Shown one piece after another: positions 53,098 to 62,041 of a DNA stretch of 64,000 bases; the stretch's first letter is position 1; the number at the start of each line of letters is the position of its first letter. The DNA lies in NCBI RefSeq assembly GCF_047634355.1, contig NZ_JBLIAL010000004.1; one strand, 5' to 3'. The notes beneath the pieces are model-generated. The model was not told the DNA's origin, made no database searches, and saw nothing but the letters and a program-made list of their open reading frames with translations. The DNA is from Porticoccus sp002341315. GTDB lineage: Bacteria > Pseudomonadota > Gammaproteobacteria > Pseudomonadales > Porticoccaceae. A program made the translations under genes and the position numbers.

Positions 53098-53162
53098 ACC
53101 TCCACGACCTTGCGGTCACTAGCACCTGAAGCTAGCGCGTCTACCAGTTCCGCCACCTGGGC
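53076..53162 (-). tRNA. leuT: tRNA-Leu, anticodon CAG
   Basis: On the minus strand the acceptor stem GCCCAGG/CCTGGGC pairs perfectly, with discriminator A and an encoded CCA. The D arm has GGTAGAC, the anticodon stem CTAGC/GCTAG holds the loop TTCAGGT with anticodon CAG, the long variable arm is the class II type expected for Leu, and the T loop is TTCAAGT. At 87 nt it is the intact copy; the 3' end is duplicated at the other end of the island. The gene symbol is only generic. Confidence 0.95.
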
Positions 53163-53200
53163 ATGATGGGAAGCAGAAGCTGCTTCACCAGCGGTGCGAG

Positions 53201-53229
53201 ACTATAGAGACGGTATCCGCTGTTGTCAA
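53201..53229 (-). promoter_or_regulatory. Promoter of tRNA-Leu
   Basis: Reading leftward, TTGACA (53224-53229) and TATAGT (53201-53206) are 17 bp apart, about 40 bp before the tRNA 5' end. This is a near-consensus sigma-70 promoter. Confidence 0.8.
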
Positions 53230-53415
53230 TTATGTACTGTAAAAAAATGCATTGAAAAAGCAGTAATGATTGTTCTGGTCAGCCCCGAGCCATGGTTAAA
53301 GCCAGTTGCTGAAAAAAGCCGTGGAGAGTTCCGGGCAAGTATGTTCTGATATTTATATACTTTAGCCGGTTTCCTCTGTGGCGTCGGTAGTACACTTCTT
53401 ACGTTTGGACTTCCA

Positions 53416-55833
53416 ATGAAAAAAACTGTGAACAAAGATCCCTTTGCCGACCGTGAAGCGGCTAAATACGAAAAGCCGGTGCCCAGCCGGGAGTTTATTC
53501 TCGATTTCCTCGAAAACAGTGTTGGGCCTCTGACCTATGAAGAGCTCCTCGATGCCTTTGGCCTGAGCGATGAGGATGGCAAAGAAGCGCTGCGACGCCG
53601 TTTGATCGCCATGGAGCGGGATGGCCAGGCCGTTCGCAATCGCCGCAACGCCTATGGTCCGTTGAACAAGATGAATCTGATCAAGGGGCGTGTCATCGGT
53701 CACCCGGAGGGGTTCGGCTTTGTTAAACCCGCCGAGGGCGGTGACGACCTGTTTCTCTCGAGCCGCCAGATGCGCCGTGTCATGGACGGCGATGAGGTGC
53801 TGGTGCGCGTGGCCGGGGTGGATCGCCGGGGTCGCTCGGAAGGATCCATCGTCGAGGTGGTAGAGCACCGTACCAGCACACTGGTGGGCCGTTATTTTGT
53901 GGAAAGCGGTATCCATTTTGTTCGCCCGGACAACCCCCGTGTCTCCCAGGACATCATGATTCCCCCCGACCAACGCAGCGATATTGAGCCAGGCCAGATT
54001 GTGGTGGTGGAAATCACGACCCATCCGAGCCGCCACAATCTGCCAGCCGGGCGGGTTATTCAGGTGCTGGGTGAGCATCTGGCGCCCGGGATGGAGATTG
54101 ATATTTCCATTCATAATTACGGTATTCCCAATCAATGGCCGCAAGCGGTGATTGACCAGGCCGAGGCCATCCCGGCTGAAGTTCGGGAGGAGGACAAGCA
54201 GTTCCGGGTGGATTTGCGACACCTGCCCTTTGTCACGATCGACGGCGAGGATGCCAGGGACTTTGATGATGCCGTGTACTGCGAGCCGCTCAGTCGCGGC
54301 GGCTGGCGGCTCTATGTGGCGATTGCCGATGTTTCACATTATGTGGCTGTGGATAGTCCGCTGGACGAGGAGGCCTACTTGCGGGGCAATTCGGTGTATT
54401 TTCCCCAGCATGTGGTACCGATGTTGCCGGAAAAGCTCTCCAACGGACTCTGTTCTCTGAATCCCCAGGTGGATCGACTCACCATGGTGTGTGAAATGAC
54501 CATGGATGCCGACGGTCAGATCACTAAATTCCAGTTTTATGAAGGGGTCATCTATTCCCACAGCCGGCTGACCTATACCCAGGTTGCCGCCATGATTGCC
54601 CAGCACGGCGACCAGAATAGTGGTATTCGCAAGCAGTTTAACGCAGTGGTGAAGCACATTGACCACCTCTATGATCTGTTTCTCGCCCTATTGGGTCGTC
54701 GAGAGATCCGTGGCGCCATCGACTTTGATAGTCAGGAAACCCGCATTCTGTTTGATGCCGAGCGCAAAATTCAGCAGATTATCCCCTCTGAGCGCACCGA
54801 AGCACACCGGCTGATTGAGGAGTGTATGCTCTGTGCCAACGTCTGCACGGCGACACTGCTGGAGAAAAGCAAACTGCCGGCACTTTACCGGGTTCACCAG
54901 CGGCCCCGGCAAGAGAAGCTGGCTAACCTCCGTGAGTTTCTGGGTGAGATTGGCCTCGGTTTACCGGGTGGTGACGAGCCTTCGCCAAAAGATTTCCAGC
55001 AGGTATTGTTAAAAATTGCCGGTCGCCCCGATGCCAGTGTGATTCAGACAGTGATTCTACGCACCATGAATCAGGCCGCTTATGACCCCGAGAATGACGG
55101 TCACTTCGGTTTGAATTATTCGGCTTATGCCCATTTTACCTCCCCAATCCGGCGCTATCCCGACCTGCTGGTGCATCGGGCACTTCGCTATCTTATTCGC
55201 AAAAAAGGGAAAGTGAGCCACACCAGACAAGTGGAAGGGGCCCCTGTCCTGAGCGCTGCGTCTATTTATCCCTACGATGAGCAGTGGATGATCAACAGCG
55301 GTGAACACTGCTCCATGACGGAGCGCCGCGCCGATGAAGCGACCCGCGATGTGGTGAACTGGCTGAAGTGCGAATACCTGTTATCCAGGGTCGGTGATGA
55401 ATACGAAGGCGTCGTGGTTTCGGTGACCGGTTTCGGTTTGTTTGTACAGCTGACCGAGCTGTTTATTGAAGGCCTTGTTCATATCACCGGGTTGCCAAAA
55501 GATTACTACTACCACGAAGCCGCTCACCACCGTTTGGTGGGGGAGCGAACCAAGCGGGTATTCCGGCTGGGTGACAAATTGCGGGTCAGGGTGAGTCGGG
55601 TGGCACTGGATGAACGCAAGATCGATTTTGATCTGGTGGAAGAGGGTAAAAAAGGCAGGAAAGCGACCTCCGTAGGCCCTGAAGCTGCAGCGCTGGCAGC
55701 AGAACACGAACAGTCCGCAAGAAAGCGCGGAAAAACCGGGAAATCCAGGTCGGGCAAGTCCGCTACAAAAACGGATAAAACCGGTAAGCAGCAGAAACCC
55801 CGGCGACGCAAGCCGCCAGCTGCAAAACGCTGA
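53416..55833 (+). CDS. rnr: Ribonuclease R
   Basis: An 805-residue 3'-5' exoribonuclease. An N-terminal winged-helix region is followed by cold-shock domains (about 90-230), the RNB catalytic domain with IDGEDARDFDDAVYCE near 275 (the four metal-binding Asp), and HFTSPIRRYPDLLVHRALRYL near 575. An S1 domain follows (YEGVVVSVTGFGLFVQL), and a Lys/Arg-rich tail (RKRGKTGKSR) aids structured-RNA degradation. The ATG is the first plausible start. It is the first backbone gene after the island, followed by rlmB after 33 bp, the standard rnr-rlmB order of gammaproteobacteria. Confidence 0.97.
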   Translation: MKKTVNKDPFADREAAKYEKPVPSREFILDFLENSVGPLTYEELLDAFGLSDEDGKEALRRRLIAMERDGQAVRNRRNAYGPLNKMNLIKGRVIGHPEGFGFVKPAEGGDDLFLSSRQMRRVMDGDEVLVRVAGVDRRGRSEGSIVEVVEHRTSTLVGRYFVESGIHFVRPDNPRVSQDIMIPPDQRSDIEPGQIVVVEITTHPSRHNLPAGRVIQVLGEHLAPGMEIDISIHNYGIPNQWPQAVIDQAEAIPAEVREEDKQFRVDLRHLPFVTIDGEDARDFDDAVYCEPLSRGGWRLYVAIADVSHYVAVDSPLDEEAYLRGNSVYFPQHVVPMLPEKLSNGLCSLNPQVDRLTMVCEMTMDADGQITKFQFYEGVIYSHSRLTYTQVAAMIAQHGDQNSGIRKQFNAVVKHIDHLYDLFLALLGRREIRGAIDFDSQETRILFDAERKIQQIIPSERTEAHRLIEECMLCANVCTATLLEKSKLPALYRVHQRPRQEKLANLREFLGEIGLGLPGGDEPSPKDFQQVLLKIAGRPDASVIQTVILRTMNQAAYDPENDGHFGLNYSAYAHFTSPIRRYPDLLVHRALRYLIRKKGKVSHTRQVEGAPVLSAASIYPYDEQWMINSGEHCSMTERRADEATRDVVNWLKCEYLLSRVGDEYEGVVVSVTGFGLFVQLTELFIEGLVHITGLPKDYYYHEAAHHRLVGERTKRVFRLGDKLRVRVSRVALDERKIDFDLVEEGKKGRKATSVGPEAAALAAEHEQSARKRGKTGKSRSGKSATKTDKTGKQQKPRRRKPPAAKR

Positions 55834-55866
55834 TACAGCTTGTGTAGCCTCTAATGAGTACTGATC

Positions 55867-56631
55867 ATGACAGATAAGCTGACGGACCATGCCAGGGGGC
55901 AGGGTCAGTGGATCTTTGGATTACATGCGGTCCAGGCCGTGTTGAAAACCTCTGCCAACAAGGTGCGGCAGTTAAAAGTGTTGCGCGGCCGCGAAGACCA
56001 GCGCCTGCAAAAAATACTGGCCATGGCCGAGCGCCAGGGGCTCAGTGTGGAGCGGGTGATGCGCTCGGATCTGGATGAGCTGGCAGACGGCTCGCATCAG
56101 GGTGTTGCAGCACTCTGTGATGATGCTGAAGTTCAGGATGAACACTTCCTCTATGAACTACTTGATCGGTCAGAGGAAACGCCTTTCTTGCTGATTCTGG
56201 ACGGTATCACCGATCCCCACAATCTGGGTGCCTGTCTCCGTTCTGCTGATGCCGCTGGGGTTCAGGCCGTGATCGTGCCAAAGGACAACTCGGTGGGCCT
56301 CACCCCTGTCGTGCAAAAAGTCGCCTCCGGTGCCGCCGAAAACGTGCCACTGGTGGTGGTGACCAATCTGGCGCGGACTCTGAGGAAGTTGCAGGCTAGG
56401 GGATTATGGATTATCGGTGCGGCGGGAGAAGCCGAACAGCTGGTTTACAATACTGACCTGAAAGGACCTGTCGCGTTGGTCATGGGTGCCGAGGAAAAAG
56501 GCCTGCGACGACTGACCCGAGAATATTGCGACCTGTTGGTAAAACTGCCCATGGTGGGTGTGGTCAGCAGTCTGAATGTGTCCGTTGCGACGGGCATCTG
56601 CCTGTTTGAGGCCGTCAGGCAACGCCGATGA
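55867..56631 (+). CDS. rlmB: 23S rRNA (guanosine-2'-O)-methyltransferase RlmB
   Basis: A 254-residue SpoU-family methyltransferase that modifies G2251 of 23S rRNA. The N-terminal substrate-binding domain begins WIFGLHAVQAVLK. The SPOUT domain has the three family motifs: ILDGITDPHNLGACLRSADA, VALVMGAEEKGLR and MVGVVSSLNVSVATGICLFE. It follows rnr and is probably cotranscribed. Confidence 0.97.
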   Translation: MTDKLTDHARGQGQWIFGLHAVQAVLKTSANKVRQLKVLRGREDQRLQKILAMAERQGLSVERVMRSDLDELADGSHQGVAALCDDAEVQDEHFLYELLDRSEETPFLLILDGITDPHNLGACLRSADAAGVQAVIVPKDNSVGLTPVVQKVASGAAENVPLVVVTNLARTLRKLQARGLWIIGAAGEAEQLVYNTDLKGPVALVMGAEEKGLRRLTREYCDLLVKLPMVGVVSSLNVSVATGICLFEAVRQRR

Positions 56632-56656
56632 CGGCTTGCCGGCACTGCCTGACGGC
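56611..56656. terminator. Inverted repeat between convergent rlmB and the DUF3012 gene
   Basis: GCCGTCAGGCA, inside the last codons of rlmB, pairs with TGCCTGACGGC across a 24-base loop that can itself fold. T tracts are poor, so a bidirectional terminator is only probable. Confidence 0.4.
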
Positions 56657-56664
56657 CCGCGTAT

Positions 56665-56829
56665 TTATTTGATAATGCAGTGTTTTGCGAAGTCGGCGGC
56701 TTCGTTGGCCGTCCAGTCGCCTTTGGGCGTATCTTTCATTTTGGTACACCAGGCTTCACTACCCACCTTGGTGCAACCAACACTGGACAGTGCAAACAGT
56801 ACAATGGCTAACAGGCCTATCGTTTTCAT
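56665..56829 (-). CDS. Small DUF3012-like lipoprotein
   Basis: A 54-residue protein. A signal peptide with lipobox LSSVGC (Cys at residue 19) is followed by a short mature part: VGSEAWCTKMKDTPKGDWTANEAADFAKHC. The W-C...K-GDWTANEA-FAKHC pattern fits the DUF3012 family of tiny gammaproteobacterial lipoproteins. GAGG lies upstream of the ATG. The frame is open much further upstream, but that region is the rpsF promoter and leader, so I exclude it. The function is unknown. Confidence 0.85.
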   Translation of the reverse strand: MKTIGLLAIVLFALSSVGCTKVGSEAWCTKMKDTPKGDWTANEAADFAKHCIIK

Positions 56830-56918
56830 GTTTTTTCCTCGGCAAATGGGGAAGGTGGACGGCCAATCATAACGGCTAAAATGGACAGTTCCAACCCTGT
56901 AACTCCCTGAAATGTCGC

Positions 56919-56947
56919 TTGAAATAGCAGTGCCATACCCGTAGAAT
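56919..56947 (+). promoter_or_regulatory. Promoter of the rpsF operon
   Basis: TTGAAA and TAGAAT are 17 bp apart, leaving a leader of about 75 bases before rpsF. Confidence 0.7.
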
Positions 56948-56982
56948 GCCCGCCCTTGGTCTGTATCGGGCCAATACTCCTT

Positions 56983-57006
56983 GCTGCACCGCACTGGGTG
57001 GGCAGC
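56983..57006 (+). promoter_or_regulatory. rpsF leader hairpin, candidate S6:S18 autoregulatory site
   Basis: GCTG-CACC pairs with GGTG and CAGC around the loop GCACTG, leaving an asymmetric bulge near the CCG and the GG. Known rpsF leaders bind the S6:S18 complex through a bulged hairpin with CCG. The hairpin lies 22 bases before the rpsF ATG. The assignment rests on position and shape. Confidence 0.45.
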
Positions 57007-57027
57007 TATAACCCGTAGGGAGAGACA

Positions 57028-57528
57028 ATGCGTCACTACGAAATCGTATTTATGGTTCACCCGGACCAGAGCGAACAGGTTCCCGGGATGATCGAGCGTT
57101 ACAACAGCACCATTGCCACCGGCAACGGAACGGTACATCGACTCGAGGACTGGGGCCGCCGCCAACTGGCCTATCCAATCAACAAGATTCACAAAGCTCA
57201 CTATGTCCTGATGAACATTGAATGTGGTCAGGATGTTCTGGATGAGCTGAGTTCTGCATTCCGTTACAACGATGCGGTAATCCGCAGCGCAATCTTCAGC
57301 TGCGATGAAGCTGTGACGGGTGACTCACCGATCATGAAAGCGGAGAAGTCTGACCACCGCAGCGATCGTCGCGATACCCGAACTGAAGAAACGGCATCTG
57401 ACAGTCAGCGTACTGATGAGGGACAACGCGCCCCATCCGCTGATAATTCAGACAACGATGATGACACGTCTTCTGCCGATGATGCAGCCGATGCGCCGTC
57501 AGAAGAAGTAGCGGAAGAGGAGAAGTAA
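57028..57528 (+). CDS. rpsF: 30S ribosomal protein S6 with long acidic tail
   Basis: A 166-residue S6. The core (MRHYEIVFMVHPDQSEQV, then GRRQLAYPINKIHKAHYVLM) matches the family. The C-terminal about 65 residues after KAEKSDHRSDRR are low-complexity and acidic (DNDDDTSSADDAADAP), far longer than the short Glu tail added post-translationally in E. coli. GGGAGAG precedes the ATG. It binds S18 in the small subunit platform. Confidence 0.95.
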   Translation: MRHYEIVFMVHPDQSEQVPGMIERYNSTIATGNGTVHRLEDWGRRQLAYPINKIHKAHYVLMNIECGQDVLDELSSAFRYNDAVIRSAIFSCDEAVTGDSPIMKAEKSDHRSDRRDTRTEETASDSQRTDEGQRAPSADNSDNDDDTSSADDAADAPSEEVAEEEK

Positions 57529-57530
57529 AG

Positions 57531-57758
57531 ATGGCCCGTTTCAATCGTCGTCGTAAATTCTGCCGTTTCAGTGCCGAAGGTGCTCCGGAAATTGATTATA
57601 AAGATCTGGAAACACTGAAGCAGTATGTCTCTGAAACTGGAAAAATTGTGCCAAGCCGTATTACCGGTACCAAGGCCAAGTATCAGCGTCAGCTGTCCAC
57701 TGCCATCAAGCGCGCGCGCTTACTGGCATTACTGCCTTACACGGACAGCCACCAGTAA
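57531..57758 (+). CDS. rpsR: 30S ribosomal protein S18
   Basis: A 75-residue protein beginning MARFNRRRKFCRFSAEG and containing IDYKDLETLKQYVSETGKI and the SRITGTKAKYQRQL core; all are standard S18. The Shine-Dalgarno GAGGAG lies in the acidic end of rpsF, 2 bp upstream junction. Confidence 0.97.
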   Translation: MARFNRRRKFCRFSAEGAPEIDYKDLETLKQYVSETGKIVPSRITGTKAKYQRQLSTAIKRARLLALLPYTDSHQ

Positions 57759-57774
57759 TTCGTAGCACCAGCTG

Positions 57775-58632
57775 ATGCGGGCACTGGCTCAGTACATCAT
57801 GCGCGGACGGATACAGGCGTCAGTGGTGGCCTTTTTTGGCAGCCTGCTACCGCTGCTCAGTCCGGCTACGGTCAGCCTTGTTACTCTGAGCAAAGGGTTC
57901 GCTGAGGGCACTCTGATTTTGTTGTGGGGCTGTCTGCCACTTCTGATTGCATTTTACATCAGTGGCGTCAGTCCCATGATAACCCTGGCCACTTCGGCAG
58001 GCATGGTGGCGGTTTTGGCGTCATCGGCGGTGTTGAGGCAGACACAGTCCTGGTCGCGGACGCTGCTTGTGCTGGTGTTTATGAGTGCTGCAGGCAGTGT
58101 GGTGCTGAATCTGTTTTTCAGCGATTCGGCCCGGGAGTTGGAAGCACTTGTTGCCGGCATGTTCAGTCAACTGCAGGATCAAGGTGAAACTGGCGCTGCG
58201 CCATTTCAGCCGGGACGTACTTTTTTGCTCGGTGTCATTGCTTATGTGGTAGCGCTGACATCAGTAGCCTGCCTGGTGCTGGCACGTTGGTGGCAGGCCG
58301 CCTTGTATAACCAGGGCGGTTTCCAGCGGGAGTTTCATCAATTGCGCTTTTCTCCCGCAGTTGCGCTGTCACTGGTTGTGGGTGTGGTAGCCTGTTATCT
58401 GGCTCCTCAGGAGTACGGCAGCTGGGCGGGATTGCTGGGATTGCCTTTGTTGCTTGGGGGCATTGGTCTGGTTCACTTTACTGTGGCGTATTACCAGATC
58501 GGCGTGCACTGGCTGGCAGTTTTTTACGTGGGGCTGGTGATTATCGGTCCACTGAGTTTGGTACTTGTCGGGTTAGGTTTGCTGGACAGTATCTTGAACA
58601 TACGCACCAGACTGGTGAAGGGTAAAAACTAG
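57775..58632 (+). CDS. YybS-like (DUF2232) integral membrane protein
   Basis: A 285-residue hydrophobic protein with about eight helices. It lies between rpsR and rplI, where many gammaproteobacteria carry a YybS/DUF2232 membrane protein. Features include a long N-terminal hydrophobic region, a central loop near residue 130 and the FQREFHQLRFSPAVALSLVV segment. The exact function is unknown. Confidence 0.75.
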   Translation: MRALAQYIMRGRIQASVVAFFGSLLPLLSPATVSLVTLSKGFAEGTLILLWGCLPLLIAFYISGVSPMITLATSAGMVAVLASSAVLRQTQSWSRTLLVLVFMSAAGSVVLNLFFSDSARELEALVAGMFSQLQDQGETGAAPFQPGRTFLLGVIAYVVALTSVACLVLARWWQAALYNQGGFQREFHQLRFSPAVALSLVVGVVACYLAPQEYGSWAGLLGLPLLLGGIGLVHFTVAYYQIGVHWLAVFYVGLVIIGPLSLVLVGLGLLDSILNIRTRLVKGKN

Positions 58633-58680
58633 TTTCCCAACCGGCGGTGTCTACAGATTAATAGTGAGAGGGTATTCGAG

Positions 58681-59130
58681 ATGGAAGTGATTCTTCTGGA
58701 AAAAGTCGGCAAGCTTGGCAGCATTGGTGACAAAGTGAATGTTAAGGCCGGTTATGGCCGCAACTATCTTATTCCACAAAATAAAGCCGTGTTTGCCACT
58801 AGCGCCAATATGGCAGAGTTCGAGGCCAAGCGTGCCGAGCTGGAAGCTGCCGCGCTGGAACAGCGTACGGCTGCTGAAGCCCGTGGCCAACAGCTGGCCG
58901 CATTACCAGCCATTGTCATTGCCGCCAATTCAGGTGATGAAGGCAAATTGTTTGGCTCCATCGGTACGCGCGACATTGCGGATGCAGTGACTGCCGCCGG
59001 TGTCGAGGTGAGCAAAAGCGAAGTGAAGCTGCCTGAAGGGGCCCTGCGTGAAATTGGTGAATATGAAATTGATATTCAACTGCATGCTGAGGTAACCCAG
59101 CCGATTAAATTGTCTGTTATCGCTGAGTAA
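58681..59130 (+). CDS. rplI: 50S ribosomal protein L9
   Basis: A 149-residue L9. The N-domain MEVILLEKVGKLGSIGDKVNVKAGYGRNYL is textbook, followed by the long connecting helix (EFEAKRAELEAAALEQRTA) and the C-domain with GKLFGSIGTRDIADAV. It binds 23S rRNA near the L1 stalk. Confidence 0.97.
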   Translation: MEVILLEKVGKLGSIGDKVNVKAGYGRNYLIPQNKAVFATSANMAEFEAKRAELEAAALEQRTAAEARGQQLAALPAIVIAANSGDEGKLFGSIGTRDIADAVTAAGVEVSKSEVKLPEGALREIGEYEIDIQLHAEVTQPIKLSVIAE

Positions 59131-59167
59131 GTCGGCAGTTTCAGGCGATAGCATAATTGGTAACAAC

Positions 59168-59197
59168 ACGGCACTCCATTTCTCGTGGCAGTGCCGT
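59168..59197 (+). terminator. Terminator-like hairpin between rplI and dnaB
   Basis: ACGGCACT pairs with AGTGCCGT around a 14-base loop and is followed by TTC. It could separate ribosomal from replication gene expression. The T tract is weak. Confidence 0.45.
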
Positions 59198-59223
59198 TTC
59201 CGTGTTGGCGGGTGATGGGTCAG

Positions 59224-60585
59224 ATGGTTGAAAACAGAGAAGCACTGGAGCAGCAGCTGCCGCATTCAATTGAAGCGGAACAGGCGGTTCTTGGTGGCCT
59301 GATGCTCAGCAATAGTGGCTTTGATGCCGTTGCTTCTCTAATATCCGATAAAGACTTTTTTGCCAGCGACCATCAACTGATTTTTCAGACCATGGGGCAG
59401 CTCAATGCCGAGCAGAAGCCGCTGGATATCATTACTCTCTCCGAAGCCCTGCAGAATAACCGACAGCTGGATCAGATAGGCGGTTCCTCCTATCTGGTTG
59501 AGTTGTCGAACAATACCCCCAGTTCTGCAAATATCAACGCTTACGCGCAAATTGTACTGGAGCGCTCCATTATCCGGCAGCTGATTACTGCTGCCAGTGA
59601 TATCGTCAAAAAAGGCTACAACCCGCTAGGTTGGGACAGTAACAAGCTGTTGGCCGAGGCAGAAAAAAGACTGGTTGCGATTATCGAAAGCCGGCCCAAC
59701 CAGGGCGGATTTTTATCGGTTAATGAGCTGCTCAAAGAAGTAGTTGAGCGTATTGACCAGCTTTTCAACAGCGATGCTGACATTACCGGGTTGAGCACCG
59801 GGTTTGCTGATCTCGATGAGAAAACATCGGGCTGGCAGCCATCGGATCTGGTGATTGTTGCAGGTCGACCTTCAATGGGTAAGACTTCGTTTGCCATGAA
59901 CATGGCAGAGCATGCGGTGTTGCATCAGGAAAAGCCGGTGCTGGTGTTTAGCATGGAGATGCCAGCCAGCCAGTTGATTATGCGAATGATGTCCTCCCTC
60001 GGCAAGATTGATCAAACAAAATTGCGGGCCGGTAACCTGTCAGAAGATGATTGGCCGCGACTGTCCAGTGCAGCCTCTCGCCTCAAGGACCGACCGCTGT
60101 TCATTGACGACACGCCGGGTATCACTCCCATGGAGCTGCGCAATCGGATCAGGCAGGTGACCCGTGAACACGGTCAGCCCGGCATGGTCTTGGTGGACTA
60201 CCTGCAGTTGATGAGTGGCAGCGTCGCCACCGAAAATCGGACCAATGAGATTTCACAGATATCCCGGGAGCTGAAAAATATTGCCCGGGAGTTCAACTGC
60301 CCGGTAATTGCCCTGTCCCAGCTCAGTCGTAATCTTGAGAACCGCCCCAACAAGCGCCCGATCAATTCGGACCTGCGTGAATCCGGTGCCATCGAGCAGG
60401 ACGCCGATGTGGTCGTCTTTATCTACCGCGACGAAGTCTACAACGAAGAAAGTCCCGACAAGGGTGTGGCTGAAATCATTATTGGCAAGCAGAGGAATGG
60501 CCCCATCGGCACCTGTAAACTGACATTTCTTGGCAAATACACCCGCTTTGAAAACCTTGCCAGAGATTATTTTGCTCAGGACTAA
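59224..60585 (+). CDS. dnaB: Replicative DNA helicase DnaB
   Basis: A hexameric 5'-3' fork helicase of about 450 residues. The N-terminal domain begins with PHSIEAEQAVLGGLMLSN. The RecA-like C-domain has Walker A VAGRPSMGKTSFAMN, Walker B VLVDYLQLMSG and the conserved IALSQLSRNLENRPNKRPI. I choose the ATG at 59224 (MVENREALEQQ); ATG at 59215 and a GTG at 59185 are also in frame. The order rpsF-rpsR-(DUF2232)-rplI-dnaB is conserved. Confidence 0.96.
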   Translation: MVENREALEQQLPHSIEAEQAVLGGLMLSNSGFDAVASLISDKDFFASDHQLIFQTMGQLNAEQKPLDIITLSEALQNNRQLDQIGGSSYLVELSNNTPSSANINAYAQIVLERSIIRQLITAASDIVKKGYNPLGWDSNKLLAEAEKRLVAIIESRPNQGGFLSVNELLKEVVERIDQLFNSDADITGLSTGFADLDEKTSGWQPSDLVIVAGRPSMGKTSFAMNMAEHAVLHQEKPVLVFSMEMPASQLIMRMMSSLGKIDQTKLRAGNLSEDDWPRLSSAASRLKDRPLFIDDTPGITPMELRNRIRQVTREHGQPGMVLVDYLQLMSGSVATENRTNEISQISRELKNIAREFNCPVIALSQLSRNLENRPNKRPINSDLRESGAIEQDADVVVFIYRDEVYNEESPDKGVAEIIIGKQRNGPIGTCKLTFLGKYTRFENLARDYFAQD

Positions 60586-60621
60586 GCGGTTTTGTTTCCC
60601 CACACTGTTTCCGGATAGATT

Positions 60622-61467
60622 ATGCAGATTTTTCATACGGTAAATGGCCTCCGCCAGCCACTGACTGCGGCGAGGAGTGCGGGAAAGCGAATCGGCTTTG
60701 TCCCGACCATGGGGAATTTGCACGATGCACATATTGCATTGATCAAACAGGCACAGCAGACCAATGATGTTGTGGTCTGTTCCATTTTCGTCAATGGACT
60801 CCAGTTCGGTCTCAACGAGGATTGGGATAAATATCCCCGAACGCTTGAAGCGGATTCAGGTCGTTTGCGCGACGCCGGTTGCGATTTTCTGTTTCACCCC
60901 AATGATCAGGAAATGTATCCCAACGGCCTCGATACCCAAACCCGGGTGATTTGTCCGACCATGACTGATGTGCTCTGTGGTGCCAGTCGTCCGGGACACT
61001 TTGAGGGCGTCACTACCGTGGTGACCAAGCTGTTCAACATTGTACAACCGGATGAGGCAGTTTTCGGGATGAAGGATTTCCAGCAGCTGGCTGTGATCCG
61101 TCGTATGACAGAAGATCTCTGTGTCCCCGTCGTGATTACCGGGGCGCCGATTCACCGTGAACCGGATGGCCTGGCCATGAGTTCCCGGAACAGTTTTTTG
61201 ACGCCCGAGGAGCGGCCCAAAGCCAATCAGCTGTATCTCAGCCTCAACTGGATTGTGAGCCAGATAAACGCGGGCAATCGTGATTACAAGATCCTTGAAA
61301 AACAGGCCAGCGAACAGATTGAGGGCGTTGGTTTCAGAGCCGACTACATCAGTGTCTGCAATAGCAAGACACTGCAAATGGCGGCAGATGACGATCAGGA
61401 CATTACTGTTCTTGGCGCCATGTACACGTCCGGCGCCCGCTTAATTGATAATATTTCCCTGAACTAG
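60622..61467 (+). CDS. panC: Pantothenate synthetase
   Basis: A 281-residue enzyme that joins pantoate and beta-alanine with ATP. The nucleotidyltransferase signature is present but deviates: FVPTMGNLHDAHIALI has HDAH where HxGH is usual. KDFQQLAVIRRM is normal apart from FGMKD in place of FGEKD. RPGHFEGVTTVVTKLFN and DGLAMSSRNSFL are conserved. No panB lies nearby; panD follows 12 bp later, so the two are cotranscribed. Confidence 0.9.
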   Translation: MQIFHTVNGLRQPLTAARSAGKRIGFVPTMGNLHDAHIALIKQAQQTNDVVVCSIFVNGLQFGLNEDWDKYPRTLEADSGRLRDAGCDFLFHPNDQEMYPNGLDTQTRVICPTMTDVLCGASRPGHFEGVTTVVTKLFNIVQPDEAVFGMKDFQQLAVIRRMTEDLCVPVVITGAPIHREPDGLAMSSRNSFLTPEERPKANQLYLSLNWIVSQINAGNRDYKILEKQASEQIEGVGFRADYISVCNSKTLQMAADDDQDITVLGAMYTSGARLIDNISLN

Positions 61468-61479
61468 AGGAATCGCTTT

Positions 61480-61860
61480 ATGCTGAACACCATGCTTAAA
61501 GGCAAACTTCATATGGCCAGCGTTACCCATGCGGAGCTCTGGTACGACGGTTCCTGTGCTATTGATGCCAACCTGTTGGAGATGGCGGGCCTGAGAGAGT
61601 TTGAACAGATCGACATCTACAATGTGAACAACGGTGAACGGTTCACCACTTACATTATCTGTGCAGAACCGGGCTCCGGTATTATCTCTGTGAATGGTGC
61701 TGCGGCCCGCAAGTGTCAGGTGGGTGACCGTCTGATTATTGCCACTTATGCCCAGTATACCGAAGAAGAGTTGATCCGGCACAAGCCCAAACTGGTTTAT
61801 CTGGATGAATGTAACAAGGTTGTTCGCGCATCAAATACTATTCCGGTCCAGGTTGCCTGA
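61480..61860 (+). CDS. panD: Aspartate 1-decarboxylase precursor
   Basis: A 126-residue pyruvoyl enzyme that makes beta-alanine for the panC step. The self-cleavage site is the Gly-Ser in WYDGSCAIDANLL, with LKGKLHMASVTHAELW before it and SVNGAAARKCQVGDRLIIATYA after it. Length and motifs match PanD. Confidence 0.96.
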   Translation: MLNTMLKGKLHMASVTHAELWYDGSCAIDANLLEMAGLREFEQIDIYNVNNGERFTTYIICAEPGSGIISVNGAAARKCQVGDRLIIATYAQYTEEELIRHKPKLVYLDECNKVVRASNTIPVQVA

Positions 61861-62041
61861 TCCTGGACCTTGCCCCACTGGTGTTTCAGTCAATAGATAT
61901 CCGGAATGAACGGACAGATATCACCACTTCTCGCATCAACAAGTCTCCCGGTAGAGGGGGCGGCGGTGTCGGCTTGTAACGCCTGCGCAAGAGGCGCGCT
62001 AATAGTGATTGGGATCGTGTCGTACCAGCCATGATACCGGG

